From assembly GCF_009650605.1 (NCBI RefSeq), contig NZ_WAJT01000001.1, positions 1 to 64,000 of the forward strand: a stretch of DNA of 64,000 nt, in the 5' to 3' direction. The DNA comes from Labrenzia sp. CE80 (GTDB taxonomy: Bacteria > Pseudomonadota > Alphaproteobacteria > Rhizobiales > Stappiaceae). The notes beneath the pieces are model-generated. The model had not been told where the DNA came from and did no database searches. It saw nothing but the letters and a program-made list of their open reading frames with translations. The position numbers and the translations under genes were made by a program. Shown here piece after piece: positions 17,903 through 25,865 of the stretch. Positions within the stretch are counted from its first letter, which is position 1; the number at the start of each line of letters is the position of its first letter.

Positions 17903-18718
17903 GTGCGAAGCTCGATGAGCGTTTCTGAACGTCGGGCATGTCGTGTTCTGGGCCAGTATCGCTCTACTCAACGACGCGTGCCACAGGGCCGTGCCGATGA
18001 AGAGCTGCTGGTCTCGGACATGATCGAACTGACCCGCCAGTATGGCCTATACGGGTATCGTCGAATTGCTGCTCTGCTGAGAGAGGCAGGCTGGCAGGTG
18101 AACGACAAACGTGTCGAGCGCCTGTGGCGACGTGAAGGGCTGAAGGTACCGACAAAACAAGCAAAGAAGGGCCGCCTGTGGCTAAACGATGGTTCGTGCG
18201 TTCGTCTTCGACCGAAGTATCGTAATCACGTCTGGTCTTATGACTTCGTACATCATCGAACCGACGATGGCAGGGTGTTCCGGACATTGAATATCCTGGA
18301 CGAATACAGCCGGGAATGTCTGGCCATCCGCGTGAAGCGGAAGCTGAACTCGACCGAGGTGATTGATGCTCTGACCGACCTGTTCATCCTCCGGGGCGTG
18401 CCTGCTTACATCAGGTCAGACAACGGCCCTGAGTTCGTTGCCAAAGCCGTCAGGGACTGGATCAAGGCCGTTGGAGCCAGGACCGCCTACATCGAACCTG
18501 GCTCGCCCTGGGAGAACGGATACTGTGAGAGCTTCAATGCGCGCTTGCGCGATGAATTGCTGAACGGAGAGATATTCACCTCCCTGCGGGAGGCTCAAAT
18601 AATCATCGAAAGTTGGAGGAAGCATTACAACACCAAACGACCCCAAAGTGCATTGGGCTACCGCCCGCCGGCTCCTGAAGCCATCGTCCCGATGGACCAA
18701 ATGCCAAGCATGCACTAA
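17903..18718 (+). CDS. IS3-family transposase OrfB, DDE integrase (copy 2)
   Basis: A 271-residue integrase identical to that at 9906-10721, with the complete DDE triad (YDFVHHR, RSDNGPEF, ESFNARLRDE). No disruption is seen. With copy 1 it offers 1.2 kb of near-perfect direct homology about 8 kb apart, a substrate for deletion of the intervening cargo. Confidence 0.93.
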   Translation: MRSSMSVSERRACRVLGQYRSTQRRVPQGRADEELLVSDMIELTRQYGLYGYRRIAALLREAGWQVNDKRVERLWRREGLKVPTKQAKKGRLWLNDGSCVRLRPKYRNHVWSYDFVHHRTDDGRVFRTLNILDEYSRECLAIRVKRKLNSTEVIDALTDLFILRGVPAYIRSDNGPEFVAKAVRDWIKAVGARTAYIEPGSPWENGYCESFNARLRDELLNGEIFTSLREAQIIIESWRKHYNTKRPQSALGYRPPAPEAIVPMDQMPSMH

Positions 18719-18816
18719 CTTTCAAAATGGACCAATCAAGTGGGGCCGATCACTCTTGGCGTGCAGACACACGCGTCGCCGGCGAAATCTAACTATTGAA
18801 AATTTATTGGAAAATT

Positions 18817-18893
18817 TGGTAGCGGGAGAGGGACTTGAACCCCCGACACGCGGATTATGATTCCGCTGCTCTAACCAGCTGAGCTACCCCGCC
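18817..18893 (-). tRNA. tRNA-Met (anticodon CAT, elongator)
   Basis: A 77-base cloverleaf on the minus strand with encoded CCA (TGG at 18817-18819 on the + strand). D arm GCTCAGCTGGTTAGAGC, anticodon stem GCGGA/TCCGC, loop ATCATAA with anticodon CAT, and T loop GTTCAAG. The anticodon stem lacks the run of G-C pairs of initiator tRNA, so I call it elongator Met; a lysidine-modified tRNA-Ile is the less likely alternative. Its 3' end faces the accessory region, the usual side for integration of islands. Confidence 0.93.
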
Positions 18894-19006
18894 ACGCACA
18901 TTGCGCTTTCGCGAATGTGGGGTGCTTATAGTGACCGGGAGGGGGCGATGTCAAGCGCCGCAAAGGGCTTTTTCAAAAGCCGATGCGGTGCGCGAAATCG
19001 AGTCTC

Positions 19007-20185
19007 TCAAACAGCTGAAACCTGCGGTTCCGGCTGTGGAGAATCCACCTGCCAATGTCCGGCGCGCTCTGTCCTTGCGATCCATCCGCCGCCTAGGACG
19101 CGTGCTTCTTCGGTGTCGTTGTCGAAGAAGACGCAGGCTTGCCCGGGTGCGACCCCGGCCTCACCCGATGTGAGCTCAACGGTCGTCGAGCCACTCTCGA
19201 TGCGCACGATGGCAGGTGCGGGCGGCCGCGTGGAGCGGACCTTGGCGAATATTTCGAATTCTGCGCCTTCGTCGAGCAATGTATCGCCGATCCAATTCAC
19301 TTCACGCAGGAAAACCTTCCGTGTTGCCAGGGCCTCGCGCGGTCCCACGATCACGCGCTTTGCGTCCGCGTCCAGGCGGACAACATAGAGCGGCTCTCCA
19401 GCGGAGACGCCAATGCCGCGGCGCTGGCCAATGGTGAAGTGAATGATGCCTTCGTGTTTGCCCAGGACACGGCCGTCAATGTGAACGATATCTCCTGGCT
19501 CAGCCGCGTTCGGGCGAAGCTTTCGGATCACTTCGGCATAGTCCCCGTTGGGTACGAAACAAATATCCTGACTGTCTGGTTTGTCCGCGATTGACAGCCC
19601 AAACCCATGAGCCAGTTCGCGGACCTTGGATTTCGGCATGCCGCCGAGTGGAAAGCGCAGGAAATCAAGTTGCTCCTGCGTGGTTGCAAAAAGGAAGTAG
19701 CTCTGGTCGCGATCGAGATCTGTCGGCCGGTACATGGCGCGCTTGTTGCCGGATGCTGACGAGCGCACATAGTGACCGGTCGCGAGGACATCGGCTCCCA
19801 GGTCCTTTGCAGTCTTCAGGAGGTCCTGGAACTTGACGGTCTGATTGCAGGAGACGCAAGGGATCGGGGTTTCTCCGGCGATATAGCTGTCGGCGAAACG
19901 ATCCATGACGGCTTCCTTGAAGCGGCTTTCATAGTCGAGCACGTAATGAGGGATGCCGATTTTTTCAGCTGCACGGCGTGCATCATGGATGTCCTGTCCG
20001 GCGCAGCAAGATTTCGCGCGGTTGACCGCAACACCATGATCATAAAGCTGAAGCGTTACGCCGACGACATCGTAGCCCTGCTGCTTCATCAGCGCGGCAA
20101 CAACGGAGCTGTCGACGCCGCCGGACATTGCCACCACAACGCGGGTGTCTTCAGGGCGCCCCGGAAGATCCAGACTGTTATGCAT
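19007..20185 (-). CDS. mnmA: tRNA-specific 2-thiouridylase MnmA
   Basis: Cytoplasmic enzyme that adds sulfur at U34 of Lys, Glu and Gln tRNAs, using ATP and a relayed persulfide. The protein is 392 residues. The PP-loop SGGVDSS is at 21-27, the acceptor Cys sits in PCVSCN (C113), and the second catalytic Cys in DSQDICFV (C209). GHYVR and FTIGQRRGIG are further family motifs. The ATG has AGGTG eight bases upstream. Same strand as tRNA-Met, 113 bases away. Confidence 0.96.
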   Translation of the reverse strand: MHNSLDLPGRPEDTRVVVAMSGGVDSSVVAALMKQQGYDVVGVTLQLYDHGVAVNRAKSCCAGQDIHDARRAAEKIGIPHYVLDYESRFKEAVMDRFADSYIAGETPIPCVSCNQTVKFQDLLKTAKDLGADVLATGHYVRSSASGNKRAMYRPTDLDRDQSYFLFATTQEQLDFLRFPLGGMPKSKVRELAHGFGLSIADKPDSQDICFVPNGDYAEVIRKLRPNAAEPGDIVHIDGRVLGKHEGIIHFTIGQRRGIGVSAGEPLYVVRLDADAKRVIVGPREALATRKVFLREVNWIGDTLLDEGAEFEIFAKVRSTRPPAPAIVRIESGSTTVELTSGEAGVAPGQACVFFDNDTEEARVLGGGWIARTERAGHWQVDSPQPEPQVSAV

Positions 20186-20528
20186 ACAAATTCACCTAGG
20201 GTTCGCTCGTTGGCCGGATTTGATCAGCTTCTTGTTTGGATCAAATCCCCGAAGCAAGCCGTCTTCGCGCTTGCGCATGAGCGTTCTGTTCAAAATTTCC
20301 AGCACTATACAGAAGTAGGTGCGTCAAGCCAATTGCGCCAGATGCATACCCGGCAAGCTTTGCCGTGTCGGTAAAGGATTCCGATGGTGCGGGCTATTGC
20401 GATGTTATTCAGTTTTTTAAGCCATTGGAAACAAGGGGAAATTTATCTCTCATTGTCTGGCGCGCGACTTGCTTTGAGATGAGTAGTCTTTCAATGCCTT
20501 CAAAAAAAGGCGAGTATATGGGGCGTAG
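20186..20528. other. Intergenic region upstream of mnmA and fliK
   Basis: A 343-base divergent spacer. It contains the sigma-54 type promoter listed separately (20458-20473). I see no further gene or RNA in it. Confidence 0.6.
20458..20473 (+). promoter_or_regulatory. Sigma-54 (RpoN) promoter for fliK
   Basis: TGGCGCGCGACTTGCT matches the -24/-12 consensus TGGCAC-N5-TTGCT with the strict GG-N10-GC spacing. It lies 55 bases before the fliK ATG, so transcription would start about 45 bases upstream of the gene. FlbD, encoded in the same cluster, is the expected activator. No FlbD-binding element was identified. Confidence 0.75.
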
Positions 20529-22595
20529 ATGCTGCCGATAGGGATGTTCACCGATGTTTCTGCTGGTGCGCTTGATAGTGCGGCCGGTGTCGTGCCGTTT
20601 TCAGGTGCCAAAGAGGTTGCTGGTGCGTTTCGGTCTTTTCTTGCCGAGGGTGAGGGTTCCGGCGTACCAGAGTCCGGCTCGTTCGCTTCTTCTCTCGAAA
20701 GTGGATCAGCCCCTGCAGATGGGCAGTCTGCAGGGGTGGTAGGAGGTAAGGCCTTCGGTGAGCACGCGTTGGGGGGCGAGCTTTCAGCTCTTCTCGGCGA
20801 AGGTGATGCACCAGTTGCAGACGAGATAGATTCCGCCGTAGTGCCTGAAGACGTTGATCTTAATGAAGAAGAGAGTGCTGATATAGCCGCGGATGATCTC
20901 GTTTTTTCGCCGGATGTGCCTCAGGTTGATAAAGGGCATTTGCAGAGTCAGTCAGCTGCGGCACTAAGCGGAGCTGGTGTTCCCTCCAGCGTGTCAGATG
21001 CGCGACTCGGAGATGCTTCTCATAACAGGGGTGTTGGTCAGGCGGGAGCTGATGCCGCTGGTGCGGGTGCGGGTGCTCTCGGGGCAGATCAATCCGCTTC
21101 TGGAGATGCGGGAGCCGAACGTCCAGGCTTGGCGTCGTCGGCCGGCCAGGAAGGCGCGGGTGCCCCGGGTGACGCTAGAAAGGGCTCCTCCCTGCCAGCG
21201 CAGGCGCAGGCGGAACGTGTTGCTGTCTCACCGGACGGTCAACTGGTGAACGGGCGTGAGGGTCGCGTGGACAGCACATCTTCGGCGGCCGCGCTGAAAG
21301 ATCAAACTGCCCACCAAAGCAATGAGAGCATGCGATTTGAGGCTGGAAACGGCTCATTGAGGTCGGCGGAAAGCGAAAGTGATGTGCCGGCTGCGGCGCG
21401 CGCCTTGGCCACTGCGGCAAGCGCGGCTGCAGGTGACGAGCCGCTGTCAGCAGTGAAGTCTGAGGAACTCCAGACAGCGTCGGCAGTGGCGACGGAGCCT
21501 GCTGCTCGCCGCTGGAAAACAGACCTTCCTGAAATCTCGCGCGCAAGCACAGCATCTCAGGCCGTGGTAGGGGCTGTTTCGGCTCAGCCGAAACCTGCGT
21601 CTCCTGCAGCTGGGTCTGATCTCTCCAATGTGCCTATCGCATTGTCCGAGGATAATGTGCTTGCCGAGGTTGATCCTCGCGCATTGGGCGAGGTTTCGAA
21701 AGCGGTGGGCCAGACTACTCTAAACGTCAATGAGACGACTTCAGCAGGAAACACCAAGCCAATAGGTCAAGGAGTTGATGTCGGGGTTGTCAGCAACACT
21801 GTTGTGGCAGGAACTGCTTCTGACGAGCCGGGGCAGGGTGTTGATGCCGAGGCTTGGGTCGAAGAAGGCGAGGGTGATTTTACCGCCCGGCCGCAGGTTG
21901 GCGAAGCCCGTGCGGATAGTGCAACGCGTGGCAACGGAGCGCCGCCACCGGCAGGCAACACTCCTGAGAGCGGAGCACCTGGCGCGGTGGCACAATCTTC
22001 AGCGTCACCTGCCGCCGCTGCTGCCGGTACGCTTGGTTTGGACCAAGAGGTTGGCGGTGATGAAGAGCTTGACCTTGCTTTCGATGTCAAAGCTTTGGCT
22101 AAAGGTGAGCTGACCGGGAGCTCGCGCGCAGAAAGCACGCAGGCTACGAACCGCATGACTAGCAATCCGGTCACTGTACAAGTGGCTGGAGCTATCGCGC
22201 GCAATCTTCAGGATGGACATACACGGTTTCAAATGCGCTTCGATCCACCGGAACTTGGCCGCGTTGATGTGAACATGAAGATGGCAGCAGATGGCAGTGT
22301 CCAGGCTCATCTGATTGTCGAGCGTCCAGAGACACTGGACATGTTCATGCGCGATCAACGTGCCCTTGAAAGAGCGCTTGAAGCTGCAGGGCTGAATACC
22401 GATTCCGGGAGCCTTCAGTTCTCCCTGACACAGGACGGGGAGCAGGGCTTCGCATCCTCTCAGGGTGAAGATGACGGTTTTTCTGAGGGACGAGGCGACA
22501 ACGAAAAGGCCGCGTCTGCTGAGGATGCGGCGACTGAGCAGGTAACCCAGATTTACCTCTCGAACAACACGTCGGGACTCGACATCAGAATTTAG
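20529..22595 (+). CDS. fliK: Flagellar hook-length control protein FliK
   Basis: Secreted ruler and substrate-specificity switch of the flagellar export apparatus. The protein is 688 residues, long for the family. Residues 1 to about 530 are low-complexity, rich in Ala/Gly/Ser/Glu and probably disordered. The C-terminal switch domain (about 545-640) has the FliK core: MRFDPPELGRVDVNMKM, AHLIVERPETLDMFMRDQ, LERALEAAGL. GGGGCGTAG lies before the ATG. Followed 44 bases later by flgD, the usual partner. Confidence 0.92.
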   Translation: MLPIGMFTDVSAGALDSAAGVVPFSGAKEVAGAFRSFLAEGEGSGVPESGSFASSLESGSAPADGQSAGVVGGKAFGEHALGGELSALLGEGDAPVADEIDSAVVPEDVDLNEEESADIAADDLVFSPDVPQVDKGHLQSQSAAALSGAGVPSSVSDARLGDASHNRGVGQAGADAAGAGAGALGADQSASGDAGAERPGLASSAGQEGAGAPGDARKGSSLPAQAQAERVAVSPDGQLVNGREGRVDSTSSAAALKDQTAHQSNESMRFEAGNGSLRSAESESDVPAAARALATAASAAAGDEPLSAVKSEELQTASAVATEPAARRWKTDLPEISRASTASQAVVGAVSAQPKPASPAAGSDLSNVPIALSEDNVLAEVDPRALGEVSKAVGQTTLNVNETTSAGNTKPIGQGVDVGVVSNTVVAGTASDEPGQGVDAEAWVEEGEGDFTARPQVGEARADSATRGNGAPPPAGNTPESGAPGAVAQSSASPAAAAAGTLGLDQEVGGDEELDLAFDVKALAKGELTGSSRAESTQATNRMTSNPVTVQVAGAIARNLQDGHTRFQMRFDPPELGRVDVNMKMAADGSVQAHLIVERPETLDMFMRDQRALERALEAAGLNTDSGSLQFSLTQDGEQGFASSQGEDDGFSEGRGDNEKAASAEDAATEQVTQIYLSNNTSGLDIRI

Positions 22596-22639
22596 TGTGA
22601 TGGCGTCCTGAAGGCAGGCAAGGTCAAGGAGTATAAGGT

Positions 22640-23299
22640 ATGACTGAAGTTGGAAACACCACGTCGACGTCGAGCACAACTGGCTCCGCGACTTCGAGCA
22701 CTGGGCTTGTTGGCAACTACGAGCTCTTTCTATCGCTCCTGACGACCCAGGTCCAGAATCAGGATCCCCTCGATCCTCTGGATTCCGCTGAATATACCAA
22801 CCAGTTGGTTCAATACTCCTCTGTCGAGCAGTCGATCCAGACGAATGCAAATCTAGAAGAGATGCTGGCGACCTTGAAGTCCAACGAGGCGTCTTCTTAC
22901 GTGAGTTATCTCGGTTCCGAGGTTACAGCGGCTGGCGGTACGACAATGTTGTCGGACGGAGCAGCCACATGGGCCTACTCCATCCAGGATGCAGCGAGTG
23001 GGACGATTGAGGTCCGCAATGCGTCCGGGGCCGTTGTTTATTCGGAAGAGGTGTCCCTCGATGCTGGGTCGGGGGCATTTGAATGGGATGGAGTTGGTGA
23101 CTCCGGTTCAGCTTCCCCGGAAGGCGCCTATACGATCGGCTTCAATCTAAGCGACAGTTCGGGGAACGCCGAGGCCGCGTCGGTCGAAATTAGTGGTGTG
23201 GTCGACGGAGTCGACATGTCTACAGGGACGACCTTCCTGAAGATTGGCGACGTAAGTGTTCCTGTCAGCGCTGTCAAAGAAGTTTACAAGGCCACTTAA
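22640..23299 (+). CDS. flgD: Flagellar hook-capping protein FlgD
   Basis: Scaffold that caps the growing hook in the periplasm and outside the cell. The protein is 219 residues. The N-terminal conserved segment NYELFLSLLTTQVQNQDPLDPLDSAEYTNQLVQYSSVEQ (22 to about 60) is the family hallmark, followed by a FlgD Ig-like/Tudor region with FEWDGVGDSGSASPEGAYT. There is no signal peptide, since it is exported by the flagellar system. Likely co-transcribed with fliK. Confidence 0.95.
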   Translation: MTEVGNTTSTSSTTGSATSSTGLVGNYELFLSLLTTQVQNQDPLDPLDSAEYTNQLVQYSSVEQSIQTNANLEEMLATLKSNEASSYVSYLGSEVTAAGGTTMLSDGAATWAYSIQDAASGTIEVRNASGAVVYSEEVSLDAGSGAFEWDGVGDSGSASPEGAYTIGFNLSDSSGNAEAASVEISGVVDGVDMSTGTTFLKIGDVSVPVSAVKEVYKAT

Positions 23300-23595
23300 C
23301 TCTACGATTTATCGAAAGTTCTCAAGCCGTTGGTGCTTTTTGATAATTCGGCGCTAAAAACCTTATGGTAAGCAAATCGTAAATTTGTTGCACCCTGCGA
23401 GCAAAGTGCCATTTGGTTAATGCAATTACGTCTTTCGTTAAATTTAAATATCAAATTCAAGAAATTGAATTAATATTCGTTTATTAATTCGCGTTTTTAT
23501 AGTTAACAATACCTCTATGGCTGCTTAGGTAAATTTTAAACAGCTGTAGGTACTCTCAACATCAGCCTTGGTCATGGTTTTAGTGTGAGAGTACA
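23300..23595. promoter_or_regulatory. AT-rich region upstream of sciP with a possible CtrA half-match
   Basis: A non-coding, AT-rich spacer, the likely sciP promoter region. TTAA-N7-TTAT at 23470-23484 is one mismatch from the CtrA consensus TTAA-N7-TTAA. In AT-rich DNA this is weak evidence. Confidence 0.35.
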
Positions 23596-23871
23596 ATGAC
23601 CGAACATATTCGTTCGCGTGTAAAATATGTCATCGGACCTGATGGCAGCCCTTTAACAATCGCGGATCTTCCGCCGACGTCGACAAAGCGTTGGGTGATC
23701 CGTCGAAAGGCCGAAGTGGTTGCAGCCGTTCGCGGTGGTCTCTTGTCCCTTGAGGAAGCCTGTCAGCGATACACGTTGACTGTCGAAGAGTTTCTGTCCT
23801 GGCAGAGCTCGATCGAGAAGCATGGATTGGCGGGCCTACGTGCGACCCGGATCCAGCAGTATCGAAACTAG
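23596..23871 (+). CDS. sciP: CtrA inhibitor SciP (DUF1153 family)
   Basis: A small helix-turn-helix protein of 91 residues. In Caulobacter SciP binds CtrA and blocks transcription of CtrA-dependent genes, many of them flagellar. The entire sequence is of the family type: KYVIGPDGSPLTIADLPP, KRWVIRRKAEVVAAVRGGLL, SLEEACQRYTLTVEEFLSWQ. It is followed by a strong terminator, so it forms its own transcript. It sits just upstream of fliF, whose promoter region carries a perfect CtrA box. Confidence 0.93.
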   Translation: MTEHIRSRVKYVIGPDGSPLTIADLPPTSTKRWVIRRKAEVVAAVRGGLLSLEEACQRYTLTVEEFLSWQSSIEKHGLAGLRATRIQQYRN

Positions 23872-23928
23872 GCTTTCGTAACCAGCTACAAATTTCGGCC
23901 CCGAAAGGCGTTTGGGGTTGTCGGAGTG

Positions 23929-23953
23929 GGGTGGCCGCAGGCCGCCCTTTTTT
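23929..23953 (+). terminator. Rho-independent terminator after sciP
   Basis: Arms GGGTGGCC and GGCCGCCC with loop GCA (one G-T pair) followed by six T. It starts 57 bases past the sciP stop. Confidence 0.85.
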
Positions 23954-24132
23954 CGTTTACGAGTCGCGTTCCGAGCGCGGACGACGAATAAGTCTCCTAG
24001 CTCTGAGCTTTTGAAGTTTGCTGTCCTTCTCAAAGTCTTAACGAGATAGGCAGTTTTTCCCCACCTCAGTTGCATATTGCATAAATGAGAATGGCGGAAA
24101 CCTGCCGCGCCGTTCATGCTTACTCCTGAGTG

Positions 24133-24147
24133 TTAACTTCTTGTTAA
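24133..24147. promoter_or_regulatory. CtrA-binding box upstream of fliF
   Basis: TTAACTTCTTGTTAA is a perfect TTAA-N7-TTAA match to the CtrA recognition sequence. It lies about 100 bases upstream of the chosen fliF start and 260 bases after sciP. In related bacteria CtrA controls early flagellar genes, so this is most likely the promoter-proximal site of the fliF operon. Confidence 0.75.
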
Positions 24148-24246
24148 CCTTCTGAGCGGCAAATTTTGCCTATTGGTTAACAAGTGCGTTGCCAATGTGA
24201 ATCCAAAATGCGGATTCGTTGTGGGGCTATCAATGCGGGCGGCAAC

Positions 24247-25863
24247 GTGAACGGGCTTATCGAATTTATCAGAACGCTTGGACCAACCAGGATCGCGGCC
24301 ATGGGCGCGGTCGCGGCCATTCTGGTTGGGGTCTTTGCTTTCATCATCTTCCGCGTCACGGCTCCCCAGATGACGCAGCTTTATTCCGATCTGACGCTTG
24401 AGGATTCCGGGGCGATCGTCAATCAGCTCGAATCTCTCGGTGTGCAGTACGAACTAAAGCGAGATGGCAGCACGATCCTTGTGCCCGGTGAGCAGGTTGC
24501 ACGGTTGCGGATGAGGCTTGCCGAGGATGGCCTTCCGACAGGCGGTTCGATCGGTTACGAAATTTTCGACAGAACGGACACGCTCGGGGCCACAAGCTTC
24601 GTTCAGAACATCAACAAGCTTCGAGCGATTGAGGGTGAGCTTTCCCGCACCATTGCATCTATCGACCGGATCAATGCGGCACGAGTGCACCTTGTTATTC
24701 CTGAACGGCAATTGTTTCAACGAGATCGCCGCCCGCCTTCAGCGTCGATCGTCTTGAACGTTCGCGGTTCGCTCGGGACTGGTGAGATCAGGGCGGTTCA
24801 GCACCTTGTAGCTACCGCTGTTGACGGCCTTAATCCTGAGCGTGTTTCGATCGTTGACGAGACGGGCCGTCTGCTTGCCTCTGGTGCGGACAGTGATGAA
24901 GATGGGGTGGTGTCAACCTCGCTGCAGGAACGTGTCGTGGCAGTGGAGTCCCGTCTGCGCAACCAGATCGAGGAAATTCTTAACAGTGTCGTCGGGCCAG
25001 GACGTGCTCGTGTGCGTGTTGCTGCAGACGTAGATTTCAATCGCACCACTGAGACCATCGAAACTTTCGATCCCGAGGGGCAGGTTGTTCGCTCCACGCA
25101 GACGAAGGAGGAAGCCTCCAGCAGCGTTAGCGGCCAGGACGAGGTAACCGTGGGCAATCAGCTGCCGAACGGTGGTGAAGGCAACGGTGAGAACGGCGAC
25201 AGAGATGACGCCAGTCTGACTGAAGAGATTGTCAACTACGAGATCTCGAAGTCGACCCGTACTGAAATCGTCGAAGCTGGTCGGATCAAGAGGCTATCTG
25301 TGGCGGTTCTGGTTGATGGTCTCTATGAGCCCAACGAAGACGGCGACGTCACCTATTCACCACGCGCTCAGGAAACGCTCGACCGGATTGCAGTTCTTGT
25401 TCGCTCCGCCGTCGGCTTCGATGAAACACGTGGCGATGTGGTGGAAGTTGTCAATCTTCAATTCGCTATGGCGCCCCAGGGTGATCTGACCGCGGAAGGC
25501 GATGGTCTCTTTGAATTTACCCGACAGGACATCATGCGGTTCGCGGAGCTTGGGGTCTTGCTGCTTATTTCTCTGCTGCTACTGCTCTTCGTCGTACGCC
25601 CGCTGCTGCGGCGGATCGTGACACCTGAGGAAAAAGCCCCGCAGGAGCTGGTGATTGGCCCGGATGGTATGTTGGTGGCTGAGACCGAGGTGCCAGCGGA
25701 TGCTGCTGATGAGGATGACGAGTTCAAGATCGAGTGGCTTGAAGAGGCAAAGGCCGAAGGCGCGCTTCAGGCGAGCTCGATCGCGAAAGTCGGTGAAATG
25801 ATCGAAGAATATCCAACAGAAGCGGTCACCATTGTTCGTGGTTGGCTGGATGAGGCAGCTTAA
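24247..25863 (+). CDS. fliF: Flagellar MS-ring protein FliF
   Basis: Inner-membrane ring on which the flagellar basal body is built. From the GTG at 24247 (MNGLIEFIRTLGPTRIAAMG) the protein has 538 residues. A first membrane helix (about 18-38) is followed by ring-building domains (SNLTLEDSGAIVNQLESLGV-like YscJ/FliF region) and a second helix near residue 440 (LGVLLLISLLLLLFVVRPLLR). The C-terminal tail binds FliG. Starts further upstream (ATG 24208, GTG 24184) are in frame and possible; I prefer 24247 because homologues begin MNG[LI]. The stop is two bases from the fliG ATG. Confidence 0.94.
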   Translation: MNGLIEFIRTLGPTRIAAMGAVAAILVGVFAFIIFRVTAPQMTQLYSDLTLEDSGAIVNQLESLGVQYELKRDGSTILVPGEQVARLRMRLAEDGLPTGGSIGYEIFDRTDTLGATSFVQNINKLRAIEGELSRTIASIDRINAARVHLVIPERQLFQRDRRPPSASIVLNVRGSLGTGEIRAVQHLVATAVDGLNPERVSIVDETGRLLASGADSDEDGVVSTSLQERVVAVESRLRNQIEEILNSVVGPGRARVRVAADVDFNRTTETIETFDPEGQVVRSTQTKEEASSSVSGQDEVTVGNQLPNGGEGNGENGDRDDASLTEEIVNYEISKSTRTEIVEAGRIKRLSVAVLVDGLYEPNEDGDVTYSPRAQETLDRIAVLVRSAVGFDETRGDVVEVVNLQFAMAPQGDLTAEGDGLFEFTRQDIMRFAELGVLLLISLLLLLFVVRPLLRRIVTPEEKAPQELVIGPDGMLVAETEVPADAADEDDEFKIEWLEEAKAEGALQASSIAKVGEMIEEYPTEAVTIVRGWLDEAA

Positions 25864-25865
25864 GA

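Larger units (their letters stand above)
17534..18752 (+). mobile_element. IS3-family insertion sequence, copy 2 (1219 bp)
   Basis: Same element as 9538-10755. Both encoded proteins are identical between copies and I see only two base differences in the coding part, but the first 57 or so bases differ at about eight places including an indel. The flanks (AAAC on the left, CTCT on the right) show no target duplication. It interrupts a serine recombinase on the left and ends 64 bases from the 3' end of tRNA-Met. Confidence 0.9.

Noticed and set aside
9538..18752. The two IS copies as evidence of a large tandem duplication
   Set aside because: The flanks and the intervening genes are all different; only the 1.2-kb elements are shared.
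18648..18860. A 70-codon + strand frame running from the IS into the tRNA
   Set aside because: It covers the end of orfB, the IS terminus and tRNA sequence; chance open frame.
24067..24115. A possible sigma-54 promoter in TGGCGGAAACCTGCC before fliF
   Set aside because: Spacing between GG and GC is nine bases rather than ten, and the CtrA box nearby explains the promoter better.
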